From IMG/VR virus record IMGVR_UViG_3300045970_000289, positions 1 to 40,090 of that record: a DNA stretch of 40,090 nt. One strand, written 5' to 3'. The stretch's first letter is position 1. Each line of letters begins with the position of its first letter. Below the pieces are notes generated by a model. It saw only the letters and a program-made list of their open reading frames with translations, searched no databases and had not been told where the DNA came from. The position numbers and the translations under genes are program-made. Below, piece after piece: positions 18,251-26,608 of the stretch. This stretch comes from a virus.

Positions 18251-18706
18251 TTACTTGTTCGCAGCTAACTTTAAAACAATGTCTCTTAAATTACGACCAT
18301 AGCCACCAGCTTCTTCTGGAGCTAAAAACTTAGAATAGGCTGCGGGATAAAGCTTTTGTAATTCAGCAAGCTTTTCCTGAGTCTTATTAAATAACTTAGT
18401 TATGAGCAATATAGGCTTATTAGGCTTTGATAGAGTTACATTTAGACCGCCATCTTTGATAGCTATTTCGTCTAAATGCAATTCGTGCATTTCTGTATCA
18501 ATAAAAGCCTTAAGGGCTTTAGCAACTTCAGAACCCATTTTTTGGGTATTATCTAGCTCTATTTTTTGATTCTGGCGATCAAACTTATTCATCTCAGATG
18601 AGCCAGCAAATGGATCATCTGGATTATAATCAACAGCTTCTAGAATAATATTATCTAGATCTATTGCGTCTAATCTAACAAACTCTAATAGAGATAGCTT
18701 AGACAT
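18251..18706 (-). CDS. Unknown helical protein with N-terminal ILEA motif (151 aa)
   Basis: I take the ATG at 18706, because GAGGAAG lies six bases upstream; the longer frame from 18724 would start inside that site. The start overlaps the end of the upstream gene by 8 bases. The first 24 residues end in Ile21-Leu-Glu23-Ala24, again like a prohead-protease site. The rest is alpha/beta, with a strand pair near ILLITKLF and a helical C-terminus. The function is unknown, and a packaged head protein is a possibility only. Confidence 0.8.
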   Translation of the reverse strand: MSKLSLLEFVRLDAIDLDNIILEAVDYNPDDPFAGSSEMNKFDRQNQKIELDNTQKMGSEVAKALKAFIDTEMHELHLDEIAIKDGGLNVTLSKPNKPILLITKLFNKTQEKLAELQKLYPAAYSKFLAPEEAGGYGRNLRDIVLKLAANK

Positions 18707-19196
18707 CCCAATCTTCCTCTTCAAGATCTAAAGAAGGCTCATCAATATCTTCAGGTTGTCCTGGTTCAAGTGGAGCTTCCTCGGCAGCAGGCTCTTCTGT
18801 AGGAGGTTCTTCAGTAGAAAGATCCTCTTCGATGTCATCTAGGTGATGTACGGCTAAATCAATAGCACTAGTAGCATCATCTAAAGCACTAGCAACCTCT
18901 GCATTGGTATCTTCAGGGTATTTAGACTTCAATTCAGTGATTTTGTCCTTTAGCTCTTTTAGCTCTTTGCTCAATCCGTCCAATTGCTCATCAGTTTCGG
19001 TGGCTTCAGACTCACCAGCTTCTTCTGCTGGGGTTTCTTCAGAGAAATCAGAGTCTTCTCCAGATGGTTCCATGGGAAATTCTGGTAGCTCATCGTCAGA
19101 GTCTCCAGGTAAAGTAACTTCACCAACAGAGCCTTCGCCAAATAAAGGGTTAGTACTTTCGGTTAGGTAATCTAATGGATCAGTATAATTTTTCAT
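18699..19196 (-). CDS. Highly acidic protein with a T4 IP-like N-terminus (165 aa)
   Basis: The ATG at 19196 follows the previous stop by one base (TAACATG); an upstream in-frame ATG at 19223 lies inside the preceding gene. The N-terminus MKNYTDPLDYLTES resembles the capsid-targeting sequence of T4 internal proteins (MKTYQEFIAEA type), with a potential cleavage site L11-T-E13. About a third of the residues are Asp or Glu, and a coiled coil lies near residues 70-120. Extreme acidity with this N-terminus fits a scaffold or internal head protein, but this is inference. Confidence 0.8.
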   Translation of the reverse strand: MKNYTDPLDYLTESTNPLFGEGSVGEVTLPGDSDDELPEFPMEPSGEDSDFSEETPAEEAGESEATETDEQLDGLSKELKELKDKITELKSKYPEDTNAEVASALDDATSAIDLAVHHLDDIEEDLSTEEPPTEEPAAEEAPLEPGQPEDIDEPSLDLEEEDWDV

Positions 19197-19197
19197 G

Positions 19198-19878
19198 TTA
19201 CTCTTTCGGTAATAGTGCGGCAATAACCTTTTGTAAGGCTTTGATAGAGTCAGTTAGCCCAGTTGTAATTCTAACAGGGGCAGATGGACTTTCAGTTAAA
19301 TAATTAACCATTTCTTTGAGTGCGGTAAATAAATCTTTTAAGACAGGTTTACGAGTTGTATCAGCCCATGGACCAGCTTTAACTAACTTAGGTTTAGGTG
19401 GTTCATTAGTTCTGATTAGTTTTTCTAGACGCTTGATTTCATCCAAAGTAATAATTCTGGATACTAAGCGAATTCTAAAATCCATAAGAGCTTCTGGTAC
19501 CTTAGAACTGGATGGTTCTACTTCAGGCTCTCTTGGGCCGTCTTTACCAGTAAGTTCATCTTCCCCAGGTTCCCAACCATCTACATCTAAAGTTGGATCT
19601 TGGTCTGGAACAGCAGGTTTAAATGTACCAACAGCACCTGTTGGGTCTTCTACGAAATCGTCTGTATCGCCTAACTGAGCAATCTTATCTCTAGCCTGTT
19701 CATCCCGATCAAAACTAGATAAAGACTTTTGACGAGCAGCTTCATCTTCGGCTATCTTTCTCTTGTTGATAGCGATCTGTTCTGCATCTTTAGCTTTCTT
19801 AACTGCACGTTCGTGCTCTTTATTTAGTGTATATACAGCTTCAGCTAAGAATGCTAATGGGTGATTTTGTTTGGTCAT
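19198..19878 (-). CDS. Unknown coiled-coil protein with N-terminal LAEA motif (226 aa)
   Basis: It starts in the TAACATG junction with the upstream gene. The first residues, MTKQNHPLAFLAEAVY, contain L11-A-E13-A14 at the same distance from the start as in the next gene. Residues 17-60 are a charged coiled coil. Residues 75-120 are acidic and Gly/Pro-rich, and the last 90 residues look helical. No family is recognised. It is probably expressed with its neighbours as a group of related-role proteins. Confidence 0.82.
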   Translation of the reverse strand: MTKQNHPLAFLAEAVYTLNKEHERAVKKAKDAEQIAINKRKIAEDEAARQKSLSSFDRDEQARDKIAQLGDTDDFVEDPTGAVGTFKPAVPDQDPTLDVDGWEPGEDELTGKDGPREPEVEPSSSKVPEALMDFRIRLVSRIITLDEIKRLEKLIRTNEPPKPKLVKAGPWADTTRKPVLKDLFTALKEMVNYLTESPSAPVRITTGLTDSIKALQKVIAALLPKE

Positions 19879-19879
19879 G

Positions 19880-20692
19880 TTACGCTACGCCTGAGTATAA
19901 TACTTTATTCTTAAAAATTGTTCTCCAAGGCACACCAGGGAGTTTATCGTAACCTGGACCTTTATGACCATGCTTAGCTATTCCTGGGAATTGATATCCT
20001 AAGTTCATGATAAACTTGTCAAGACCCCATTGCTGAGGGAAGGCATAACCTTCTCCATTACCTGTATAACCTTCTGGCTGTTTAGTAGGTTCCCACATTT
20101 TCTTGTGATAAACTTTCCAAGTACCTGTATTAGGATCCTTGTATTCGTATACATACTCAACAGGAGGATAATGCTTCTTAAATAACTCCTCGGCTGTAGG
20201 TTCTGGAGCTACAACTGGAGCTGGCTCTGTCTTTTTATCTAGCCCGACTAGAGCGCGGGCGCTATCGAAAAAACCCTCTTGTACCGAACCTTCCGTTGGT
20301 ACAATACGTTTCTTAGAGTCTAGCTTAAGCTTAAGGGCGATTTCTACTAAGAAAGCGCGTACTTCTAATGGTGTAGACTCATCAACAGAGGCCTTATCGA
20401 ACCAGTCAACTACCATCTGATGCTCTTCTGGAGCTAAGTGAGGTAGTTCACCTTTAAAGGTTTCTGGAGCTTCTACTACTTCTACTTGCTTTGTCTGAGA
20501 AACGGCTGGTAAATGAATAACAGCTGGGATTTGCTGACCTTCTGGTGCAGCTTCCTGAGGTGCTTCAGCACCAGCAGCAACTACAACAACTTCGCCGCCA
20601 CCCTGCTCTTCATGATTACCTAACGCTTCAAAAGGAGAGGTATACATCTCCTCAGGAGGCCCAAACTTTTCTGTTAATGTTTTCCAACTCAT
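19880..20692 (-). CDS. Unknown modular protein with aromatic C-terminal domain (270 aa)
   Basis: AAGGAA lies nine bases before the ATG, and an AATTAANTWT motif lies 16-26 bases upstream, so this is probably the first gene of the minus-strand unit running down to 17571. The N-terminus contains L6-T-E8. Residues 25-75 are Ala/Glu/Pro-rich. Residues 80-115 form a helical segment. Residues about 175-268 are rich in Tyr, Trp, Gly and Pro (YEYKDPNTGTWKVYHKKMW) and look like a compact beta domain. No known family is recognised. Confidence 0.82.
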   Translation of the reverse strand: MSWKTLTEKFGPPEEMYTSPFEALGNHEEQGGGEVVVVAAGAEAPQEAAPEGQQIPAVIHLPAVSQTKQVEVVEAPETFKGELPHLAPEEHQMVVDWFDKASVDESTPLEVRAFLVEIALKLKLDSKKRIVPTEGSVQEGFFDSARALVGLDKKTEPAPVVAPEPTAEELFKKHYPPVEYVYEYKDPNTGTWKVYHKKMWEPTKQPEGYTGNGEGYAFPQQWGLDKFIMNLGYQFPGIAKHGHKGPGYDKLPGVPWRTIFKNKVLYSGVA

Positions 20693-20707
20693 GGTGGGTA
20701 TTTCCTT

Positions 20708-20718
20708 TATATTTAATT
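20708..20718 (-). promoter_or_regulatory. AATTAANTWT motif (candidate promoter)
   Basis: On the minus strand this reads AATTAAATATA. It ends 15 bases before the start codon of the 270-residue gene, leaving room for the ribosome binding site. The spacing suits a -10-like element. The role is inferred from its recurrence. Confidence 0.4.
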
Positions 20719-20725
20719 ATTAGTA

Positions 20726-21226
20726 TTATATTAAAGCGGGTTTGTTTCTGTTTCTTGCAGATATGGCCATCTTTTGTCTAGATTCTTCTGAGTGAGTTTT
20801 ACCTTTAAAGCCAACTAAATTCTTTTTGTGGCTCTCTGACAAAGTCTTACCTTTTTGAGCAGCTGAGATACTAGCACGATGCTCTAAAGACCTGGGTTTT
20901 CTCATTTTAATTAACGTTTCTTTGGAGTGTTTTCTACCAGCCATAGGAGCATTGGCAACCTTAGAAGCATTATATTTTGGCTTTAGTGTATCTAAACAAA
21001 ACTGTTCAAAAAACAGTAAGTCTTCTTCCACACAAACAAAGAAAACATAATAGGTTAAACAAGAATTACCATATTTGTTATAAGCATTCTGTAAAGGTTT
21101 AGAATGGTGTTTATTAGATTTAAGCAAGCTTTTATGTTCAACCCAACGTTTTTCTATATTTACAGAGGAACCGAGATAATATTTCTCAGTTAACTCGTTG
21201 ATAATAATATAGATTCCTGTTGTCAT
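20726..21226 (-). CDS. GIY-YIG homing endonuclease with NUMOD3 repeats (166 aa)
   Basis: The catalytic GIY-YIG domain occupies residues 4-90: GIY (4-6), YLG (17-19), Arg27 in EKRW and Glu74 in FFEQF, with the family's LKPKYN ending. Residues about 92-160 hold three NUMOD3-like DNA-binding repeats (GRKHSKET, GKTLSESH, GKTHSEES). It cuts DNA at a specific site and drives its own copying into related phages. The ATG overlaps the stop of the upstream metallopeptidase-like gene (ATGA). No intron signs are visible, so it is free-standing. Confidence 0.93.
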   Translation of the reverse strand: MTTGIYIIINELTEKYYLGSSVNIEKRWVEHKSLLKSNKHHSKPLQNAYNKYGNSCLTYYVFFVCVEEDLLFFEQFCLDTLKPKYNASKVANAPMAGRKHSKETLIKMRKPRSLEHRASISAAQKGKTLSESHKKNLVGFKGKTHSEESRQKMAISARNRNKPALI

Positions 21227-22020
21227 ATAGCAAAATCCTCGTTAAGGTTTCGGCAAAGGTGCTTTATAAAACTACGCCATAGTATCTCATATTGCTCTAA
21301 CCCTGGTATTCTTTTGTAAAAGCAATCATAATAGTAATAAAAACAATCGCTCTCTTTTGATAGTTCTTCAAGTTCCCTTGTACTACTTAATTTATCGAAT
21401 ACGATTTTTTTATCTTTGTAAACCGTTAATAATTGCCTGGCCGTGTCCTTTGAGTAACAGACTAACTCCTCATGCTTGCTGAAATAGGGTAAATCCTCGT
21501 AGTACGGTGACTGTTTATGGAACCTATGATCTAACTTAAATAGATGTTCCTTACCTTTGAACAAACTCTCTTTCAGCTTTTCTTCTTGAGTACCAACAGA
21601 TTGATACTGTTTTATATATTGGATACAGTGTATTAATTCGTGTGTATACACATCAGCTAGGGTTAAACAGAATGTATACAAATCCTTCTTATACAAGGCT
21701 CTTAGATTATTATTAAAGTTAATTTGGAATGATATTTCTAAGTTATCATCAAATACTACATCAGTACCACCAGAATTACCACCAGCAGCATAGGGACAGA
21801 ATTCAAATTCTATACCAACACCATTGATATACTCATCTCCAAATAGGTCCATGAGCTTGTCTGCGGCTAGTTGTAATAAAGGTTGTTCAACTAATATTCT
21901 GAACCGCTTAAACTTAGCACTATATATCCGATCATTCTTTCTCAGGTATCGTTTAGCAGCAGAATAAAATATTCTAAAGGATTCTCTATGCTCGTAAGCT
22001 ACCGATAAACTGTCTGCCAT
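21223..22020 (-). CDS. HExxH metallopeptidase-like protein (265 aa)
   Basis: Residues 127-131 read HELIH, the zincin motif in which two His bind zinc and Glu activates water. A second conserved-looking segment 50 residues on (KHEELVCYSKDTA, Glu184/185) supplies a plausible third ligand. There is no signal peptide or membrane helix. Family and substrate are unknown; phages use such enzymes rarely, and a virion or host-protein target is possible. No ribosome binding site is visible: an AATTAAATAT motif directly abuts the ATG. The gene is divergent from the gp25-like gene and overlaps the GIY-YIG gene by 4 bases at its end. Confidence 0.75.
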   Translation of the reverse strand: MADSLSVAYEHRESFRIFYSAAKRYLRKNDRIYSAKFKRFRILVEQPLLQLAADKLMDLFGDEYINGVGIEFEFCPYAAGGNSGGTDVVFDDNLEISFQINFNNNLRALYKKDLYTFCLTLADVYTHELIHCIQYIKQYQSVGTQEEKLKESLFKGKEHLFKLDHRFHKQSPYYEDLPYFSKHEELVCYSKDTARQLLTVYKDKKIVFDKLSSTRELEELSKESDCFYYYYDCFYKRIPGLEQYEILWRSFIKHLCRNLNEDFAI

Positions 22021-22064
22021 ATATTTAATTTTTAATAAATTAAGTTTATAACAGAAAGCAGTAA
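22021..22064. promoter_or_regulatory. Divergent intergenic region with two AATTAANTWT motifs
   Basis: Between the metallopeptidase-like gene (minus) and the gp25-like gene (plus), AATTAAATAT reads on the minus strand at 22030-22021 and AATTAAGTTT on the plus strand at 22038-22047. The plus copy is 17 bases before its ATG; the minus copy touches its ATG. The 44-base gap probably carries promoter activity for at least one side. Confidence 0.4.
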
Positions 22065-22448
22065 ATGGCTACACCTAATACATCTTATTACTCTGGCATC
22101 AGCTTTCCACCTAGACGTGGAGGTAAATCCGGGTTTTGGCAGGTATCAACAGATATAGATCTTATTAAAGAAAATATTTATGTCTTATTAAATACTAGAA
22201 AAGGTGAAATGCCAATGAGCCCAGATTTTGGTACCTCTATTGACGATAACCTTTTTGATGCGGTTGATAAAACCATGCAGGGTATTCTCTGTCAGCAGAT
22301 ACAAAATGATCTTGAGAGCTGGGAACCTAGAGTAACGATAAACTCTATCTCTTCCTATTCCTATGAAAACGTTAGGCTTTTCAACATAGACTTGACGGTA
22401 AAGCTGACAGGGCAACAGTTTTCGACCTCTGTGCCATTTAACAGTTGA
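22065..22448 (+). CDS. 25: Baseplate wedge protein, gp25/GPW family (127 aa)
   Basis: The segment NTRKGEMPMSPDFG (43-56) followed by LFDA is the signature of T4 gp25 and phage P2 GpW-type wedge proteins, including the Arg-x-Gly-Glu core. This small protein helps connect baseplate wedges to the tail tube and sheath. The length is typical. Its 3' end overlaps the opposite-strand HNH gene by 11 bases. It is separated from the main tail module by about 6 kb of recombination and homing genes, which suggests rearrangement. The upstream ribosome binding site is weak (AGAAAG). Confidence 0.9.
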   Translation: MATPNTSYYSGISFPPRRGGKSGFWQVSTDIDLIKENIYVLLNTRKGEMPMSPDFGTSIDDNLFDAVDKTMQGILCQQIQNDLESWEPRVTINSISSYSYENVRLFNIDLTVKLTGQQFSTSVPFNS

Positions 22449-23208
22449 CTTTAATATAGTTTAACAAGATTTGTTGATACTTTATAGAAACAGTCTTTAC
22501 ATTTTTAGAATGTGCTTTATTGATATGGCATTTTTTACATAAGGTAATAATATTTGTAGGTTCTAATGCTAATGTTATATCTTGAGATACTGGTATAATA
22601 TGATGAGAATGAATAGTCTTTTTAGATCCACATAATACACAAGCATAACTATCTCTACGCTTAGTCTCTGATAGTACTTTTCTTGCAGAAGATCGTAAGG
22701 CCTGCATTTCAGTAGACATTGGTATCTCTGGATTAAAACCCTTACTTATTCTATATCGTTTTAGAACTAATAACATTGTAGTTTTGCAGTGATCATGCTG
22801 CAAACAACCACAGCTATTTGTTTTTCCTTGCCTTAAACTACCACTTTTTACTATTGTAGTCTTTCCACAGATACAAGAACATTCCCAATAAGTTGCTCTA
22901 TCACCTATTCTATTAGGTGCTTGACCGAGTACAGTAAGGTTACCAAAAGAAAGCCCAACTAAATCAATCTTTAGCGCAGCCAACTGTTCTTTTTTCTTAC
23001 ACCCACAAGAAACTGTGTGTCCCCGATTCAGATTGACCGATATACATATAAAGGGGCTGGATCCGCATGAGCACTGTACCCACCATTTTGCATCTGATCC
23101 AGTTTTCTTTGGCCGTATCCCGGCGAAACCTAACACCGTTAGCTTACCAAAAACCAATCCGGTCATATCTTTTATTCTAGGGTTTGTAAGTGGTTCAAAA
23201 GTTATCAT
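22438..23208 (-). CDS. HNH homing endonuclease with two zinc-finger-like repeats (256 aa)
   Basis: I take the ATG at 23208; the longer frame to 23277 would run into the gp47 start. Two repeats of a GxxFGxLTVL...CxCG...SCGC unit (residues about 16-70 and 83-135) are a DNA-binding element common in phage HNH proteins. The C-terminal HNH domain has Cys190/Cys193, His202-His203, Asn219 and Cys224/Cys227, with a final KAH. It is related to the second HNH protein at 24288. It lies opposite to its neighbours and its end overlaps the gp25-like gene, as expected for a mobile gene. No ribosome binding site is seen; an AATTAATTAT motif abuts the ATG. Confidence 0.9.
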   Translation of the reverse strand: MITFEPLTNPRIKDMTGLVFGKLTVLGFAGIRPKKTGSDAKWWVQCSCGSSPFICISVNLNRGHTVSCGCKKKEQLAALKIDLVGLSFGNLTVLGQAPNRIGDRATYWECSCICGKTTIVKSGSLRQGKTNSCGCLQHDHCKTTMLLVLKRYRISKGFNPEIPMSTEMQALRSSARKVLSETKRRDSYACVLCGSKKTIHSHHIIPVSQDITLALEPTNIITLCKKCHINKAHSKNVKTVSIKYQQILLNYIKVNC

Positions 23209-23220
23209 ATAATTAATTAT
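23209..23220. promoter_or_regulatory. Palindromic AATTAANTWT motif between divergent genes
   Basis: ATAATTAATTAT is a perfect palindrome, so the decamer reads on both strands. The minus copy directly touches the HNH start codon, and the plus copy is 24 bases before the gp47 ATG. It may serve gp47 as a promoter. Confidence 0.4.
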
Positions 23221-23244
23221 AATATTGAAAGGCAGCAATATACA

Positions 23245-24291
23245 ATGAGTCGTATAATCCTTGCAACTGACTGGCATCTAAGCTTTTCCAACCAGTTTGA
23301 TCGCATAAACTCCTCTGGAATTAGTGGAAGACTCCAGGAAATCCTTGATTCAATCAAGTGGGCTGCCGATCTAGGCAAGCAGAAGAAGTGTACGCATTTC
23401 TTTGGTCTTGGTGATATCTTCGATAAGGCTGAAAGGCTTCCTACTAAGGAAGGAATAGAGATACAAAACGTGTTTAGAGACATAAACACGCTTTACAAAG
23501 GCAAGTGTGGCCTCTTAACAGGCAACCACGATAAGGTATCTGAGGATACAAGCATCCTTGATCTATTTCAACACTCTATTAAGGTCTACAACAAGGTAGA
23601 ATTCTTAGATGTTGATGGAGCAAGGTTATTCTTTGTCCCATATATCCGAGAACCAGAAGACTTTTACAAGGCTATGGAAGATATTAGGGTTAATTTAGAC
23701 TGTCCAAGTAAGAAATACCTCTTTGGGCACTTTTGGGATACCTCTATTATGGGTGTAGATCCAGAAGCTATTGATCTTAATAAGTTTAATGCCAGATTCT
23801 TTGATAGAATCTTCTGTGGACACTACCATGTTCCTACTAACGACCTTACAAACTTGGTTGTTTACCTAGGAACTTTACTTAACAAGAAGTTTAGTGAAAC
23901 TGGACCTAAAGGTGCCTGGATCCTAGACACAGAAAAGAACAAACTGGAGTTTGTAAAGAACCCACACTCGCCTGAATTCTTCAGTGTCGAAGATGTAGTT
24001 CTTCTCAATGCTCCTGAAATCATTGAACGCAACGCTTATTACCGCGTGTTCTGTAATGCTGACACGGTTTTAGATATAGGACGATTATTATCTTCGTGTA
24101 AGGGATTTGAAATCCTACCAAAGAAAGAAGCGTCTTCTACTGCACAAAATATATCTATAGCCTCGGTAGATAAGAAAAATAACCAAACTTTAAAACAATA
24201 CGTATTAGCAAACTGTAGTTTATTTTGTCCCTCTGATGTAGAAACAGAAGAATTCAAAACTAGAGGTGCTGAATTATTGGTAGATCTATGA
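23245..24291 (+). CDS. 47: Recombination nuclease gp47 / SbcD-Mre11-like phosphoesterase
   Basis: It forms a complex with gp46 that resects double-strand ends for recombination-dependent replication. The metallophosphoesterase motifs are complete: DxH (Asp9, His11), GD (56-57), GNHD (93-96), GH (161-162) and GHYH (192-195), all metal ligands or catalytic residues. The length of 348 residues fits T4 gp47. GAAAGG lies 12 bases before the ATG, which is a long spacing. Its stop overlaps the ATG of an HNH gene (ATGA), which separates it from gp46. No truncation is seen. Confidence 0.93.
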   Translation: MSRIILATDWHLSFSNQFDRINSSGISGRLQEILDSIKWAADLGKQKKCTHFFGLGDIFDKAERLPTKEGIEIQNVFRDINTLYKGKCGLLTGNHDKVSEDTSILDLFQHSIKVYNKVEFLDVDGARLFFVPYIREPEDFYKAMEDIRVNLDCPSKKYLFGHFWDTSIMGVDPEAIDLNKFNARFFDRIFCGHYHVPTNDLTNLVVYLGTLLNKKFSETGPKGAWILDTEKNKLEFVKNPHSPEFFSVEDVVLLNAPEIIERNAYYRVFCNADTVLDIGRLLSSCKGFEILPKKEASSTAQNISIASVDKKNNQTLKQYVLANCSLFCPSDVETEEFKTRGAELLVDL

Positions 24292-24821
24292 GCATGTTAG
24301 ATATAGCAGGCTTAAGATTTGATAAACTCACAGCTATTAAACCGTTAGCAGGTAGAGACAAACACCGAAATATAGTTTGGGAATGTCTTTGTTCTTGTGG
24401 TAACATTACTTGTGTCATAGGTAGAGATTTAATAAACGGACACACAAAATCCTGTGGTTGTTTACAACGTAATATAGTTAAAAAAAGACATAGAGACTAT
24501 AGATACTCTAAACATGTAGACCCTAATACACCAATGAGTAACCAAGCACGGTTTATTAGATGGGAAGTAGATAAAATTAAAAATATTATTAGAGCAAGGG
24601 ACTTTAACAAGTGTGTGTTATGTACAACTGTTAGACCGTTGCATATTCATCATATAGTATCTATTTTTGAAGACATTTCTTTAGCTACTGAACTAACTAA
24701 TCTAGTTTGTTTATGCGATAGCTGCCACAAAAAGGCTCATCCAAATGGTTCTAAGTCTATTGACGAAGCTATACGACAACAATTAAAACATTATATAAGT
24801 GGAGTATCTTGTGGGCTATAG
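24288..24821 (+). CDS. HNH homing endonuclease inserted between gp47 and gp46 (177 aa)
   Basis: One zinc-finger-like repeat (GLRFDKLTAI...CSCG...SCGC, residues 8-58) precedes an HNH domain with Cys109/Cys112, His121-His122, Asn138 and Cys143/Cys146, ending in KKAH. It closely resembles the C-terminal half of the HNH protein at 22438, so the two are probably paralogues. It starts in an ATGA overlap with gp47 and runs 11 bases into gp46. Its last codons therefore carry the ribosome binding site and start of gp46. This is a clean insertion of a mobile gene into a conserved gene pair. Confidence 0.9.
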   Translation: MSMLDIAGLRFDKLTAIKPLAGRDKHRNIVWECLCSCGNITCVIGRDLINGHTKSCGCLQRNIVKKRHRDYRYSKHVDPNTPMSNQARFIRWEVDKIKNIIRARDFNKCVLCTTVRPLHIHHIVSIFEDISLATELTNLVCLCDSCHKKAHPNGSKSIDEAIRQQLKHYISGVSCGL

Positions 24822-26604
24822 AATTAAGAAGTTAGTACTTGAGAACTTCGTTGTATTTGTTGATAGAACGGAGATAGACTTCTCAACACAGGATATCAAT
24901 CAAATTGATGCTGTATTTAAAAACAACGACAAACAATCTAATGGTGCAGGTAAATCAGTTATTATCTGCGCTATCTCAATGGCTCTGTTCGGAAAAGGGT
25001 TACGTTTTAACTACTTGTCTGATTATATTTCTCCTACTAATCTCAATGGCGGTATCTATGTGGGCCTTGAGTTAGAAGACTCAAAAGGCAATACGCTAAA
25101 GATTGAGCGTTGGCGTAGACCTAACAGCGATATTAATAAGGCTAAACTTTGGCTAAATGGTACACATGTATCCAAGGATAGCACCGTATCTAAAGTTGAT
25201 GAGCTAACTAGTTCTTATGTAGGCGTGAGCCACTCTAACTTCTTATCGTGTATCTTCTCTGTAGAACTCCGTGGATTCTTGAAACTTCGTCCAGCCGAGC
25301 GATTTGAAATTCTTGAGAATGCTCTTGCTGTAAAGAAAATGGACTCAATTATCAAGAAACTTAACTCAAATCTAAGACTATCTGAGGATAAGCTTGTAGA
25401 TATGAACAGAGTTTTAACAGAAAAGCAGCAAGCCTATGGGCATGAACTAGCCAAACAAGAGATTTATTCTGCCAACTCTGATTCAGTTCTAGTTGCTATT
25501 AAAAAGCAAGAAGCTGAACTAACTAAGTTCTACGCAGAAGAGATTAAGCTCCAGGGCAAGAAGACTGAACTAACTGATCTTCTATGCGAAGTACGAAATA
25601 AACTAGAAACTAAGAACGAGCAGTTACAGAACGCACTACTAAATATCAAGTCACATGATAGTAATATTACTAAGCTGAAAAGCAAGATGTCTACTGTGAG
25701 TATGGCATTGAAGTCTAACGGTTCTGGTGAACTAGAGTGTTTAGTGTGCCAGTCAAAGTTAGATTCTGGTTCTGAACAGTCAATCAAAGCCCACTATGAG
25801 GCTGAAATTATTCAGGCCCAATGCAATGTAAATGCACTTCTACCTCTCAAAAAGGTAATAGAAGCATCTATCGCAAAGATCAAACAGACTAAAACCTCTG
25901 TAGAGAACAGGTTGGAATCAATTCATAACGAGTTAAGAATCTGTAATTCTTCTGCTATTGCCTGTGAAAAAACTATTGTTATGTCTAAGAAGAACTTAGA
26001 AGCTAGCAAATCTTCAGTAAATGAGCAACTTATAAAAGACTTCAAAAAAGAGATTGATTCTTTATCAGAACAGAAGGCTGCACTTGTTAAAGACTCTAAG
26101 ATTATTGTTGGTTGGAAGCAAGCGATGTCTAAAAATGGACTCCGTCTAGCTTACATCCGGGAAGAAGTTTCTACACTGAGCGCGATTGCAAGTAAGTATG
26201 CCTCTTCAGTTTACGGTAAACCTACTAAGGTTGAGTTCTCCATTAACGAAGAGAAAGATAATCCACAGCTTATCTTCTCAGTCAATGGGAAATGGGCTGA
26301 AGCCTTCAGCACCGGGGAAAAGAGATTGTTAGAAATCGCTATGACACTTAGCCTTCTAACGCTTTTGAAGACTGCTGGTATGAATTTAGATTTCTTAATT
26401 CTTGATGAGAGTAGTGATGGGTTAAGTTATGCTTCTAAACAACAGCTACTGTCTGTATTAAAAGAATTATCCTCAGACCACCAAATGATAATTATTAGTC
26501 ATGATGATATAATAAAACATGCCTTAACTGGTAATGTCATTACGGTTATAAAAGATGAGGCTATTTCTCATAGCACAATAGAACAAACCTTTAAACAGAA
26601 TTAA
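24811..26604 (+). CDS. 46: Recombination nuclease subunit gp46 / SbcC-Rad50-like ATPase
   Basis: I choose the GTG at 24811 because GGAG lies six bases upstream; an in-frame GTG at 24799 would come before that site. The 597-residue protein has a Walker A (SNGAGKS, residues 43-49), long coiled coils on both sides of a CxxC zinc hook (Cys310, Cys313), an ABC signature STGEKRL (about 500-506), Walker B with FLILDES (about 530) and an ISHDD switch. It is the ATPase and DNA-tethering partner of gp47. The length and layout fit T4 gp46. An HNH gene overlaps its start, and another homing gene follows its stop. Confidence 0.93.
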   Translation: MGYRIKKLVLENFVVFVDRTEIDFSTQDINQIDAVFKNNDKQSNGAGKSVIICAISMALFGKGLRFNYLSDYISPTNLNGGIYVGLELEDSKGNTLKIERWRRPNSDINKAKLWLNGTHVSKDSTVSKVDELTSSYVGVSHSNFLSCIFSVELRGFLKLRPAERFEILENALAVKKMDSIIKKLNSNLRLSEDKLVDMNRVLTEKQQAYGHELAKQEIYSANSDSVLVAIKKQEAELTKFYAEEIKLQGKKTELTDLLCEVRNKLETKNEQLQNALLNIKSHDSNITKLKSKMSTVSMALKSNGSGELECLVCQSKLDSGSEQSIKAHYEAEIIQAQCNVNALLPLKKVIEASIAKIKQTKTSVENRLESIHNELRICNSSAIACEKTIVMSKKNLEASKSSVNEQLIKDFKKEIDSLSEQKAALVKDSKIIVGWKQAMSKNGLRLAYIREEVSTLSAIASKYASSVYGKPTKVEFSINEEKDNPQLIFSVNGKWAEAFSTGEKRLLEIAMTLSLLTLLKTAGMNLDFLILDESSDGLSYASKQQLLSVLKELSSDHQMIIISHDDIIKHALTGNVITVIKDEAISHSTIEQTFKQN

Positions 26605-26608
26605 GTTT
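26599..26608 (+). promoter_or_regulatory. AATTAANTWT motif abutting a homing gene
   Basis: AATTAAGTTT spans the gp46 stop codon and ends exactly at the ATG of the next gene, where no ribosome binding site is visible. This abutting layout also occurs at 22021, 23209 and 31993. Confidence 0.3.
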
